This document shows positions 14,994 through 22,274 of a stretch of DNA of 35,426 bases, in pieces. Source of the stretch: DASUSH01 sp036375215. Lineage in GTDB: Bacteria; Actinomycetota; Thermoleophilia; Solirubrobacterales; 70-9. The stretch's first letter is position 1, and each line of letters begins with the position of its first letter. The DNA lies in NCBI GenBank assembly GCA_036375215.1, contig DASUSH010000082.1, forward strand, positions 1 through 35,426, written 5' to 3'. Both the position numbers and the translations under genes were made by a program. A model generated the notes under the pieces. The model made no database searches, was not told the origin of the DNA, and worked only from the letters and a program-made list of their open reading frames with translations.

Positions 14994-16186
14994 CGGCTTC
15001 GCTCCCGCCGCGTCTCGATCGCGCCGCGGTAGGCATCGTCCATGCGGTCGAGCAGGCTCGGCCAGCTCCACTCGCGCTCCGCCTTCGCCCGGCCGCTTGC
15101 CCCGAGGCGCTCGCGCTCCTCGGCGCCCGCCGCCGCGAGCCGGTCGAGCGCGGCGGCGACCGCGCCGGGGTCGGCGGGGGGCACGACGGCGCCGTTCAGC
15201 CCGTCGTCGACGACCGCCCGCACACCCGGGTACTCGGTGGCGAGCACGGGGAGGCCGCACGCCATCGCCTCGATCAGGACGATCCCGAACGACTCCGGCG
15301 GCTCGGTGGTGAGCAGGAAGAGGTCCGCGGCGCGGAGCACGGCCGGGAGCTCGGCGTGGGGGATGCGGCCTGCGAAGTGGACCCGGCCGGCGACGCCCGC
15401 CCGCGCCGCCTGCTCCTCGAAGCGGGGCCGCAGCTCGCCGTCGCCGGCGACCAGCAGGTGCAGCCGCTCGTCGGCGGCGCGGGCGATCGCGTCGATCGCG
15501 ACGTCGACCCGCTTGAAGTGGTGGGCACGGTCGAGGGTGGCGACGAAGGCGGCGACGACCGCGTCACCGGGGAGCCCGAGCCGCTCGCGCGCGTCGCCGG
15601 GCGGGCCGGGGGAGAAGGCCTCGGCGTCGACCCCATTCGGCATCTCGACGACGCGCTCGGGCCGGCGGCGGCGGAGGGCCCGCAGGTAGGGCACGGACTC
15701 GGCGTGGTCCGCGGAGAGCACGCAGACACGGTCGGCGTGGCGGACCAGCATCGGCGGGGTGAGGCGCTCGTAGGCGGCGAACAGGGGCCGCCTGCCGCCC
15801 TCGCCGATCAGCTCGTTCTTGTAGTGGACGAGAACGGCCGCGTCGCGGCCGCCTCGCCCGAGCCGCGAGGCGAGCAGCATCTCGACGCCGAAGATGAACG
15901 GATAGTGGAGGTGGAGGACGTCGAAGCCCCGCAGCCGGGCGATCGCCGGGATCAGCGGGGCGTTGCCGATCGCGAACCTCGGCTCGATCCGGTGGACGAT
16001 CGCGCCGCCGTCCGAAGGCGGGGCGCCCTCGGCCGCCGCGGTGTAGACCTCGACGTGGTGGCCGCGCTCGGCCTGGCCGACGGCGAAGCGGTGCGCGGTG
16101 TTGCCGGCGCCGCCCGGATAGGGCGGGAACGTCGCGGTCAGGTGGGCGATGCGCAGCGGCCCGGCGGACCCCGGGGCCCGCCTCAC
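14990..16186 (-). CDS. Glycosyltransferase family 4 protein (middle gene of the sugar operon)
   Basis: A 398-aa GT-B glycosyltransferase. Signatures: HLTATFPPYPGGAGNTAH (Gly-rich acceptor loop), DVLHLHYPFIFG, VCVLSADHAES, EMPNGVDAEAFSPG (hinge), FVATLDRAHHFKRVDVAIDA (start of the donor domain), LLVAGDGELRP, and the donor-site ESFGIVLIEAMACG containing the GT4 E-x7-E pair. Retaining transfer of a nucleotide sugar is the family mechanism. The start is a GTG whose GTGA overlaps the stop of the epimerase/decarboxylase gene; it leaves ten residues before the first strand. Placed directly after a UDP-xylose-forming enzyme, it may use UDP-xylose or UDP-glucuronate, but this is inference. Confidence 0.87.
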   Translation of the reverse strand: MRRAPGSAGPLRIAHLTATFPPYPGGAGNTAHRFAVGQAERGHHVEVYTAAAEGAPPSDGGAIVHRIEPRFAIGNAPLIPAIARLRGFDVLHLHYPFIFGVEMLLASRLGRGGRDAAVLVHYKNELIGEGGRRPLFAAYERLTPPMLVRHADRVCVLSADHAESVPYLRALRRRRPERVVEMPNGVDAEAFSPGPPGDARERLGLPGDAVVAAFVATLDRAHHFKRVDVAIDAIARAADERLHLLVAGDGELRPRFEEQAARAGVAGRVHFAGRIPHAELPAVLRAADLFLLTTEPPESFGIVLIEAMACGLPVLATEYPGVRAVVDDGLNGAVVPPADPGAVAAALDRLAAAGAEERERLGASGRAKAEREWSWPSLLDRMDDAYRGAIETRRERSR

Positions 16187-17133
16187 TCGGGCGCGCCGAC
16201 CAGCCGCTCGACGCCGGAGCGCTCGACCGTCAGCCTCAGGGCCTCGCGCAGCGAGACCCTCGGCTCCCAGCCGAGCAGGTCCCTGGCCCGCGTGATGTCC
16301 GGCTGGCGCTGCTGCGGGTCGTCGACCGGGAGCGCCTCGAAGACGATCTCCGAGCGCGAGTCGGTCACCTCGATCACGGCCTTCGCCGCCTCGAGCAGGG
16401 TGAACTCGTCCGGGTTGCCGAGGTTGACCGGCAGGTGGACGTCGGACTCCATCAGGGAGACGAGCCCGCGGATGAGGTCGTCGACGAAGCAGAAGCTGCG
16501 CGTCTGGGAGCCGTCGCCGAAGACGGTGAGCGGCTTGTCCTGGAGCGCCTGGCGCAGGAAGGTCGGGATCGCGCGGCCGTCGTGCGGGCGCATCCGGTTG
16601 CCCATCGTGTTGAAGATCCGGGCGATGCAGGTGTCGACGCCCTGCTGGCGGTGGTAGGCCATCGTCATCGCCTCCGCGTAGCGCTTCGCCTCGTCGTAGA
16701 CGCCGCGCGGGCCGATCGGGTTGACGTGGCCCCAGTAGTCCTCGGACTGGGGGTGGACCTGGGGGTCGCCGTAGACCTCCGAGGTGGAGGCGATCAGGAA
16801 GCGCGCGCGCTTGAACTTGGCGACGCCGAGCATGTGGTGCGTGCCGTAGGAGCCGACCTTGAGCGTGTGCAGCGGCAGCCGCGCGTAGTCGATCGGGCTC
16901 GCCGGCGAGGCGAGGTGGTAGACGAAGTCGACGTCCTCCGCGATCGAGACGTGCTCGGTCAGGTCCTGGTTGATGAAGCTGAAGTCGGCGTCCTTGCCGA
17001 TGTGGGCGATGTTCTCGAGCGAGCCGGTATCGAGGTTGTCGATGCAGATCACCCGGTGCCCCTTGCCGAGCAGGTGATCGCAGAGGTGGGAGCCGAGGAA
17101 TCCGGCGCCGCCGGTGACTACGCAGGTGGCCAT
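16183..17133 (-). CDS. NAD-dependent sugar epimerase/dehydratase, UDP-glucuronate decarboxylase (UXS) type
   Basis: A 316-aa extended short-chain dehydrogenase. G8-G14 is the NAD-binding TGGAGFLG; STSEVYGDP (about 116-124) and Y146-D-E-A-K150 carry the catalytic residues; ARIFNTMGNRMRPHDGR and FGDGSQTRSFCFVDDL are characteristic of UDP-glucuronate decarboxylases, which make UDP-xylose, and QPDITRARDLLGWEPR closes the substrate site. The usual NTYGPRM loop reads NTMGNRM here, so a related activity is possible. ATG at 17133 begins directly at the Rossmann strand; a TATCCT box lies 9 nt upstream and no Shine-Dalgarno is visible. First gene of the three-gene sugar operon; divergent from a sigma-factor gene. 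Confidence 0.85.
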   Translation of the reverse strand: MATCVVTGGAGFLGSHLCDHLLGKGHRVICIDNLDTGSLENIAHIGKDADFSFINQDLTEHVSIAEDVDFVYHLASPASPIDYARLPLHTLKVGSYGTHHMLGVAKFKRARFLIASTSEVYGDPQVHPQSEDYWGHVNPIGPRGVYDEAKRYAEAMTMAYHRQQGVDTCIARIFNTMGNRMRPHDGRAIPTFLRQALQDKPLTVFGDGSQTRSFCFVDDLIRGLVSLMESDVHLPVNLGNPDEFTLLEAAKAVIEVTDSRSEIVFEALPVDDPQQRQPDITRARDLLGWEPRVSLREALRLTVERSGVERLVGAPE

Positions 17134-17142
17134 CGCCGCGTG

Positions 17143-17148
17143 AGGATA
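17143..17148 (-). promoter_or_regulatory. Probable -10 box (TATCCT) of the sugar operon
   Basis: Same hexamer as before the mutase gene, 9 nt upstream of the ATG on the minus strand; it implies a leader of zero to three bases. Confidence 0.4.
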
Positions 17149-17195
17149 ACCGCGCACCGGGGGGCGCGGCGCACGCCACCGGGCTTGAAATTGGT

Positions 17196-17723
17196 GTGCC
17201 GGCGAACGTCCGATCCACCGAAGCCGAGGGCCGCCGCCGGGCGGCGGCGGAGCTGGTCGCCGCCCACGACGCGGCGCTCCGGCGGACCGCCCGCCGCCAC
17301 TCGCTCTGCGCCGCCGACGCCGAGGACGCCTACCAGCGCGCCCTGCTGGTCGCCCTGCGCAAGGCGCCCGCGATCGAGCCGGCCGCGCTCGCGCGCTGGA
17401 TGCACGTCGTCACCCGGCGCGAGGCATGGGCCGTCCGCCGCGGCCGCGAGCGCACGCTCTACGGGGACGGCCAGGGCGGCCCGGTCGCCACCGGCCCCGA
17501 GCCGGCCGAGGTGGCCGAGCGCCGCGAGCGCATCGCGCACGCCGCCCGCGCGCTCGCGACCCTGAAGCCCGCCGAGCGCCGCGCCCTGGCCCTGCTCGCC
17601 GCCGGCCTCTCCTACGCCGAGATCGGCGAGCTGTGCGGGTGGTCCTACACGAAGGTGAACCGGCTGCTGGCCGAGGGGCGGGCGGCGCTGCGGGAGCGGA
17701 TGGCGCGCCTGGACGGCTCGTGA
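17196..17723 (+). CDS. ECF-type RNA polymerase sigma factor
   Basis: A 175-aa sigma-70 family protein of ECF size. Region 2 is seen in LVAAHDAALRRTARRHS and DAEDAYQRALLVALRKAP, with ARWMHVVTRREAWAVRR as the -10-contacting helix; region 4 is LKPAERRALALLAAGLSYAEIGELCGWSYTKVNRLL, a helix-turn-helix for the -35 element. There is no region 1.1 or 3. Start is GTG at 17196 with no Shine-Dalgarno; a neighbouring GTG at 17194 is out of frame. No anti-sigma gene is adjacent: the next gene 58 bp downstream encodes a secreted protein without a transmembrane anchor. Promoter targets are unknown; the secreted neighbour is an obvious candidate. Confidence 0.85.
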   Translation: MPANVRSTEAEGRRRAAAELVAAHDAALRRTARRHSLCAADAEDAYQRALLVALRKAPAIEPAALARWMHVVTRREAWAVRRGRERTLYGDGQGGPVATGPEPAEVAERRERIAHAARALATLKPAERRALALLAAGLSYAEIGELCGWSYTKVNRLLAEGRAALRERMARLDGS

Positions 17724-17780
17724 GCGATGGCCCCTAGCCTGTGCGCCCGGATAGCGAGGATGCGCCACCAAGGAGGGCTC

Positions 17781-18545
17781 ATGACAGGCAGGGTTCACTC
17801 AGTTCCGATCGCGCTGGTCGCGATCATGCTGGCGGCAGTGGCCGCGGCGCCGGCTCAGGCTTCGACCGAGCCCACCCGCTCCGAGGCGAAGGCGATCAAG
17901 AAGGCCTTCCTCGCGGGCGAGGACGGGAAGGCGACGATCCGGAAGATCCGCGTCTCCACCGTCGACCCGCGCTTCGCGGCGGTCTTCTACGAGGTCGATG
18001 TCGGGGAGCCGCCCGCCGCCCGCGGCGACACCGCCCGCACCAGCCACGTCCCGACCGAGTTCGCGCCTCCGCCGGTGATCCTCAAGCAGGGCAAGGGCGA
18101 CAAGTGGAAGACGGTTCGGAAGGCGCCCGAGAAGGTCAAGAAGGACCTGAAGGTCAAGTCCAGGAAGAGCAACATCGTGATCTCCGGCGAGGTCTCCGCG
18201 CTCCTCACCCAGCCCGCGACATGCACCGACGACGAGGGCGACTTCTACTCGGTGGGCATCTACGACCCGGCGATCGACCTCTACCTGAGCATCGATATCT
18301 TCCAGTACGCGCGCCACGGCTGGTACCCGGCACGCGCCGTCGGCAGCGTGGCGGGGCTCTACTCCGACAGCGGCACGGTGCTGCGGTTCGAGACCGGCCT
18401 CGCCCACGACGCTTACGCCCCGTCCGGCGAGATCCTGGCGAAGGCGGGCTGGGGCTTCATCGGGGCCGGCATGGCGCGCACCCCGCCGGAGGAGGGCACG
18501 GAGTCGAACACCGTCCAGGTCACCGGCACCTGGGAGTGCCGTTAG
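17781..18545 (+). CDS. Secreted protein of unknown function
   Basis: A 254-aa protein with a signal peptide (about 1-28, ending AQAS). The mature part starts with SEAKAIKKAFLAG, has a Lys-rich central stretch (about 100-135, KQGKGDKWKTVRKAPEK), then mixed hydrophobic strands and two cysteines (in PATCTDDE and the final WECR) that could form a disulfide. I do not recognise the family and no catalytic motif is visible. A strong Shine-Dalgarno AAGGAGGG sits 3-4 nt before the ATG. It follows the sigma-factor gene on the same strand with a 57-bp gap and may depend on that sigma factor. Confidence 0.75.
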   Translation: MTGRVHSVPIALVAIMLAAVAAAPAQASTEPTRSEAKAIKKAFLAGEDGKATIRKIRVSTVDPRFAAVFYEVDVGEPPAARGDTARTSHVPTEFAPPPVILKQGKGDKWKTVRKAPEKVKKDLKVKSRKSNIVISGEVSALLTQPATCTDDEGDFYSVGIYDPAIDLYLSIDIFQYARHGWYPARAVGSVAGLYSDSGTVLRFETGLAHDAYAPSGEILAKAGWGFIGAGMARTPPEEGTESNTVQVTGTWECR

Positions 18546-18601
18546 ACCGAGCTCGGCCATGGCGCCTCGACGGGCGCATGGAGCGGCTCGGCGGGGCGCG
18601 C

Positions 18602-18617
18602 TGACCGAACCCGGTCA
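18602..18617. promoter_or_regulatory. Inverted repeat TGACCG-N4-CGGTCA, candidate operator
   Basis: Perfect 6-bp arms around AACC, overlapping by one base the AATAAT box (18617-18622) that lies 6 nt before the ATG of the next gene. Position suits a dimeric repressor; the binding protein is unknown. Confidence 0.4.
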
Positions 18618-18628
18618 ATAATGGCGGC

Positions 18629-19372
18629 ATGGCGACTTCGCCGAATCTCGATCACGCGATCAGCGGGCTGATCCTGATCCGCGACGCCCAGCGCGCGGTC
18701 GACGCGGCGCTGCGCCTGCCGATCGACGATCGCGCCGCGGTGGACGAGCAGATCCAGGCGGTTCGCGACGGCGCCGGCGAGGTTGCGTCGTCACTCGCGG
18801 CGACGGTCCCGGGCGCGCAGTCGCTGCTCGGCGCCGGCCAGTCGATCGGAGGCGGTCTCGTGACGCGCCCGGAGCTGCGCGCGCTCGGCGGCCTGGTTGG
18901 CTTCTTCGCGAGCCAGGGGTCGCAGGCGCTCGGCGCGGTCGCCGGGGCGGCCGACTCGCTCGGCGGCGAGCGCGACCGTACGCTCGATCTCTCCGAGCGG
19001 ATCACCAACCGCCTCGCCGAGGTCGGGGTCACGACCCGGACCGACCTGGCGCGGGAGCTCGACGTCGACCCGCGCTCGGCCGAGTTCCGCGACGCGCTCG
19101 AGCGCACCCTGGGGACGGGCCACGCCGAGTGGTACGGGAGCGCCACATACGGCCTCCCGCGTCCGCAGCTCGAGGCCCTGCTGGCCAGGGCCCGTCTGGA
19201 TTCGGAGGGCGAGACGGGAGGTGGCCGCGACGCCGCCGCGGAATCGGATCCGCCGGATCCGGAGCCCGCGGAGCCGGCTGCGCCCCGCGGGCTCGGGGCG
19301 GCCGCCGGCGAGCTGAGGGCGGCGGTGGACGGGCTGCGGGCGGCGGTGGCCCGCCGCACCGGCGCGCCCTAG
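18629..19372 (+). CDS. Helical protein of unknown function
   Basis: A 247-aa Ala-rich soluble protein without signal peptide. Residues 1-40 form a helical segment (LDHAISGLILIRDAQRAVDAAL), about 60-110 contain a moderately hydrophobic Gly/Ala-rich stretch (AGQSIGGGLVTRPELRALGGLVGFFASQG), about 125-190 hold a compact helical part including VGVTTRTDLARELDVDP, and the last 50 residues are a Pro/Asp/Glu linker plus a terminal helix. Not recognised. The start is the ATG with AATAAT 6 nt upstream and no Shine-Dalgarno, suggesting a leaderless message. Its stop shares CTAG with the stop of the convergent sigma-factor gene. The opposite strand is also open here, but this frame has the ordinary codon pattern and clean ends. 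Confidence 0.6.
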   Translation: MATSPNLDHAISGLILIRDAQRAVDAALRLPIDDRAAVDEQIQAVRDGAGEVASSLAATVPGAQSLLGAGQSIGGGLVTRPELRALGGLVGFFASQGSQALGAVAGAADSLGGERDRTLDLSERITNRLAEVGVTTRTDLARELDVDPRSAEFRDALERTLGTGHAEWYGSATYGLPRPQLEALLARARLDSEGETGGGRDAAAESDPPDPEPAEPAAPRGLGAAAGELRAAVDGLRAAVARRTGAP

Positions 19373-20433
19373 CCCGGTTCGGAGGCGGCGGCCCCGAGCG
19401 AGGCCGGCAGCCCGAACCGCTCGAACACCTCGGTCGAGCGGAAGACGACGACCTGCCCGATCCTGCCGTCGGGGCGCAGGGCGAGCACGTCGAGCGCGAT
19501 CGGGATGAACCGCTCGCCGTTCTCCGGGTCGATCCTGTAGGTGCCGAGCGCGGTCTGCCCGTTGGCGCGGGTCGGCACGTAGCGCAGCTCGCCGGCGGGC
19601 CCGGTCGGCATCAGCCACGAGTCGCCGACCGCGTCGCGGCCGCGGCTCCACTCCTCGAAGGGCGGCATCGCGAAGGTGGCGTCGTCGGTGAGCAGTCCGA
19701 GGATCGTGTCGATCTCGGCGCTCTCGAAGGCCGCGACGAAGCGCTCCACCACCGCGCGCACCCGCTCGTCGCCGAGCGCGCGGAGCGTCTCCTGCTGGCT
19801 GCGTTCGGGCAGGCGCTCCTCGAGCGTCCGCCGGGCGCGCTGGAGCGCGCTGTTCACCGCCGGCACGGTCGCGCCGATCGTCGCCGCGACCTCGGCCGCG
19901 GAGAAGGCGAAGACGTCGCGCAGGATCAGGACCGCGCGCTGGCGCGCCGGCAGGTGCTGGAGCGAGGCGATGAAGGCGAGCTCGATCGCCTCGCGGCGCT
20001 CGTAGCGGGCCTCGGGCCCCGCGTAGCCGTCCTCCACCCCGAGCTCGCCGTCGGGGTAGGGCTCGATGTGGGGCTCCCACTGGGTCTCGAGCGCGCGCGC
20101 GTGCGACTCGTCCGCGGGCCCGTAGTCGAGCGGGACGACTCGCCGGGTGCGCCGCCGCAGCGCGTCGAGGCAGACGTTGGTCGCGACCCGGTGCAGCCAG
20201 GTGTGGATCGAGCTGCGCCCGTCGAACGAGCCGATGCCGCGCCAGGCCCGCAGCAGGCTCTCCTGGTAGGCGTCCTCGGCGTCGTGCAGGGAGCCGAGCA
20301 TCTGGTAGCAGAGGGAGTGGATCGGGCCGCGCAGGGGCTCGACCAGCCGGCGGAAGGCGCGCTCGTCGCCGGCCCGGGCGGCGGCGACCAGGGCGGGCTC
20401 GCCGGTGGGACCGGGCTTCTCAGCGGAGGGCAT
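19369..20433 (-). CDS. ECF sigma factor with C-terminal SnoaL-like domain (SigX5/TIGR02960 type)
   Basis: A 354-aa sigma factor. Region 2 lies about 17-90 (FRRLVEPLRGPIHSLCYQMLGSLHDAEDAYQ in part, then SSIHTWLHRVATNVCLDALRRR), region 4 about 140-195 (LQHLPARQRAVLILRDV, AAEVAATIGATVPAVNSALQRAR), and residues about 215-340 form a SnoaL-like NTF2-fold domain (VVERFVAAFESAEIDTILGLL, DATFAMPPFEEWSRGRDAV). In this ECF group the fused domain takes the place of an anti-sigma factor and is thought to control activity, perhaps through a small ligand. ATG at 20433 with TAACTT 6 nt upstream. Divergent VOC gene; convergent neighbour shares the stop palindrome. Confidence 0.88.
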   Translation of the reverse strand: MPSAEKPGPTGEPALVAAARAGDERAFRRLVEPLRGPIHSLCYQMLGSLHDAEDAYQESLLRAWRGIGSFDGRSSIHTWLHRVATNVCLDALRRRTRRVVPLDYGPADESHARALETQWEPHIEPYPDGELGVEDGYAGPEARYERREAIELAFIASLQHLPARQRAVLILRDVFAFSAAEVAATIGATVPAVNSALQRARRTLEERLPERSQQETLRALGDERVRAVVERFVAAFESAEIDTILGLLTDDATFAMPPFEEWSRGRDAVGDSWLMPTGPAGELRYVPTRANGQTALGTYRIDPENGERFIPIALDVLALRPDGRIGQVVVFRSTEVFERFGLPASLGAAASEPG

Positions 20434-20439
20434 CGCGTC

Positions 20440-20445
20440 AAGTTA
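20440..20445 (-). promoter_or_regulatory. Candidate -10 box (TAACTT) of the SigX5-type sigma gene
   Basis: TAACTT on the minus strand ends 6 nt before the ATG. Weak match but the same geometry as at other starts in the window. Confidence 0.35.
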
Positions 20446-20513
20446 GACGTAAGCCGGCGCCGAGACTGATCGCCGATGAATCGCGGCGCGCGCGCTCGTC
20501 CAACACGGGTGAG

Positions 20514-20876
20514 ATGGCATCGCGCGAGATCGCCCCGGTCGTCCACGTCGAGCTCCACACCGCCAACCTGGCGCGCGCCTGTGGGTTCTACACCGAGCTC
20601 TTCGGCTGGCGCCCGGAGACCGTGCACCTCGGCGCGGGCTCCTACCAGGCGCTCCGTACCCGGGAGGGGATCGACGCCGGGGTCGTCGAGGAGGAGGCCG
20701 AGGGCCCGTGGTGGCTCCCTTACGTGGAGGTCCCGTGCGTCGCCAGGGCGACCGAGCGCGCCCTCGCGCTGGGCGGGGCGATCGTGCTCGCGCCGCGCGA
20801 GGGCCCGGCCGGGTGGCGCGCCGTGGTCGCCGCTCCCGGCAGCGGGCGGATCGCGCTCTGGGGGCCGAAGACCTGA
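20514..20876 (+). CDS. VOC (glyoxalase/bleomycin-resistance fold) family protein
   Basis: A 120-aa single-module vicinal-oxygen-chelate protein. The first half-module begins VVHVELHTANLARACGFYTELFGWRPETV, with the metal-type His in VHVEL and the conserved FYxxLFGW helix; the second half has YVEVPCVARATERALALGG and VVAAPGSGRIALWGPK. Members are dioxygenases, isomerases or binding proteins; the usual C-terminal metal Glu is not evident (GRIALWG), so a binding role is possible. ATG start; GGGTGAG just upstream is at best a weak Shine-Dalgarno. It is divergent from the SigX5-type sigma gene, a common type of partner for such sigma factors. Confidence 0.8.
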   Translation: MASREIAPVVHVELHTANLARACGFYTELFGWRPETVHLGAGSYQALRTREGIDAGVVEEEAEGPWWLPYVEVPCVARATERALALGGAIVLAPREGPAGWRAVVAAPGSGRIALWGPKT

Positions 20877-20902
20877 GCCGGGCGGCGGCCTAGCCGCCCG
20901 GC
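20877..20902. terminator. Bidirectional hairpin terminator between VOC and GH26-like genes
   Basis: GCCGGGCGGC (20877-20886) pairs with GCCGCCCGGC (20893-20902): 10-bp perfect stem, 6-nt loop. The loop holds the stop codon of the GH26-like gene. No T tract. Confidence 0.65.
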
Positions 20903-22026
20903 GGCTGCGTCGCCCCGGTCGGCGGTTGCGGCGTGTCGGGCTCGTTGCCGGGCTCCTCGGGCTTCGGCCGCTTCGAGCCGGGGGCGAACTCCCTGATGCG
21001 GTTGTGGTTCAGCTCGCGGCGGAGCGCGGTGCGCGCCCTCGGGTAGTGCCAGATCCGGTGCGGGTCCGAAGACTCGAAGCCCTGGTAGTAGACGGTCATG
21101 CGCACGCGGCGGTGGCGCTGGGCGAAGCCGAAGAGCTGGTGGACGAAGCCGGGGGAGTCGTAGTTCCACGGCGACCACTCGCCGATCACGAACGGCTTGC
21201 CCTCGTAGGCGCGGTAGATCCGCTCCATCCCGGCGAAGTTCGGGTAGCGGGCGTAGATGTCGACCCCCACCCAGTCGACCCACTTCCCGCCTGGCCAGTA
21301 GTCGGAGGGCTGGTTGCCCGAGTTGTTCGGCGAGCCGGTCGACTGCGGCACCCACATCAGCGCGACGCGCGCCCGCGGCAGGCGTTTGTCGACGCCCTGG
21401 CGGCGGTAGCGCCTGGAGCGCTTCGCCCGCAGCACCGGTGGCAGGTCGAGGCGGCGCAGGCGATCGTTCACCTTGCCGCGCTTGCCGCCGTCCATCAGGA
21501 TCGAGAACCGCCGCCAGGCCTGGCGGAACCAATGGGTCGAGCGGGCGGTGCCGCGGAACGAGCCGTCCTGGTTGTAGGCGGAGTAGTCGTTCCAGTGGCC
21601 GTTCATCTCCGGGAACAGCCGGATGTAGACCGTCTCCTGCTCGGCGTGGAAGCGGCGCGCGAGGGTGAGCGGGTACTCGTCGCCGTACCCGTTCGCGATC
21701 TGCTTGGGGCTCAGCACCCCGGGGCAGTCGTAGCACTCGGAGGTGCCGACGCTGATCATCCCGCGCGTGTTGGTCCGCGCCCAGCGGTTGAGGGCGCGCC
21801 AGGGGTGAAAGCCCCAGGTGTGGAACGTCTGCATGACCGCGGGGTGCGACTTGACGTCGCCCCGGAACTTCTTGAACGAGTTGACGACGCCGGTGTCGGA
21901 GACGCCGAAGTACGAGTGCTTTGGCGGCGGGGTGTACGCCTTCGCGCACACCGACGCCGGCAGCGCCAGCACGACGAGCAACATCGCGAGCGCCCCGATC
22001 CCGCCCCTACCTGATCCGCGAAGCAT
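20890..22026 (-). CDS. Secreted glycoside hydrolase, GH26-like (beta-mannanase fold)
   Basis: A 378-aa exported protein: signal peptide about 1-28 (MLRGSGRGG start, ASVCA end). The TIM-barrel signs are FGVSDTGV, the acid/base motif IRLFPEMNGHWNDYS (E140), MWVPQSTGSPNN, DWVGVDIYARYP and the nucleophile motif VIGEWSPWN (E283), arranged as in family 26 mannanases and related clan A enzymes. A basic insertion of about 40 residues (181-220, with AKRSRRYRRQ) sits between the two halves, and the tail is a Pro/Glu linker. Polysaccharide is the expected substrate; which one is not shown. ATG start with GGGGTG close upstream; longer readings would run towards the tRNA. The Arg/Lys-rich insertion might bind an acidic polymer. 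Confidence 0.75.
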   Translation of the reverse strand: MLRGSGRGGIGALAMLLVVLALPASVCAKAYTPPPKHSYFGVSDTGVVNSFKKFRGDVKSHPAVMQTFHTWGFHPWRALNRWARTNTRGMISVGTSECYDCPGVLSPKQIANGYGDEYPLTLARRFHAEQETVYIRLFPEMNGHWNDYSAYNQDGSFRGTARSTHWFRQAWRRFSILMDGGKRGKVNDRLRRLDLPPVLRAKRSRRYRRQGVDKRLPRARVALMWVPQSTGSPNNSGNQPSDYWPGGKWVDWVGVDIYARYPNFAGMERIYRAYEGKPFVIGEWSPWNYDSPGFVHQLFGFAQRHRRVRMTVYYQGFESSDPHRIWHYPRARTALRRELNHNRIREFAPGSKRPKPEEPGNEPDTPQPPTGATQPPGG

Positions 22027-22130
22027 CACCCCAATTGTTGCGCGTCCACGTAAATCGCCTGCAAATCCGCGATCCCACCCGGATTCCCGGCGCCCGGCGA
22101 GGCCGTCGCCGTAACCGCCGCCGTCCTGGG

Positions 22131-22150
22131 AAAACCACCCGTACGGTGGT
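22131..22150 (-). terminator. Intrinsic terminator after tRNA-Ser(TGA)
   Basis: On the minus strand ACCACC-GTACG-GGTGGT is followed by TTTT-CCC: a 6-bp stem, 5-nt loop and short T run, 25 nt after the tRNA end. The rest of the gap to the GH26-like gene (22027-22130) shows no gene. Confidence 0.65.
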
Positions 22151-22175
22151 CGGGTCGGGACGGCGGCGGTGCCTA

Positions 22176-22265
22176 CGGAGGGGGTGGGATTCGAACCCAC
22201 GGACCGAGGAAGCCCCGGTCAACGGCTTTCAAGGCCGCCGCATTCAACCGCTCTGCCACCCCTCC
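22176..22265 (-). tRNA. tRNA-Ser (anticodon TGA)
   Basis: 90 nt with acceptor GGAGGGG/CCCCTCC, anticodon stem GCGGC/GCCGT, loop CTTGAAA (anticodon TGA), a long class II variable arm and T loop GTTCGAATC. Discriminator G; CCA is not encoded. It starts 9 nt after the stop of the amino-acid permease on the same strand, so may be co-transcribed. Confidence 0.95.
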
Positions 22266-22274
22266 GGGTGGAGG

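Noticed and set aside
22027..22130. Possible riboswitch leader before the GH26-like gene
   Set aside because: I looked for c-di-AMP, cobalamin and similar conserved cores and found none; the region has only minor GC-rich inverted segments.
22007..22222. 71-codon minus-strand frame running out of tRNA-Ser(TGA)
   Set aside because: Begins within the tRNA (TGASSVRGFESHP is tRNA sequence), crosses the terminator and has no homology-like features.
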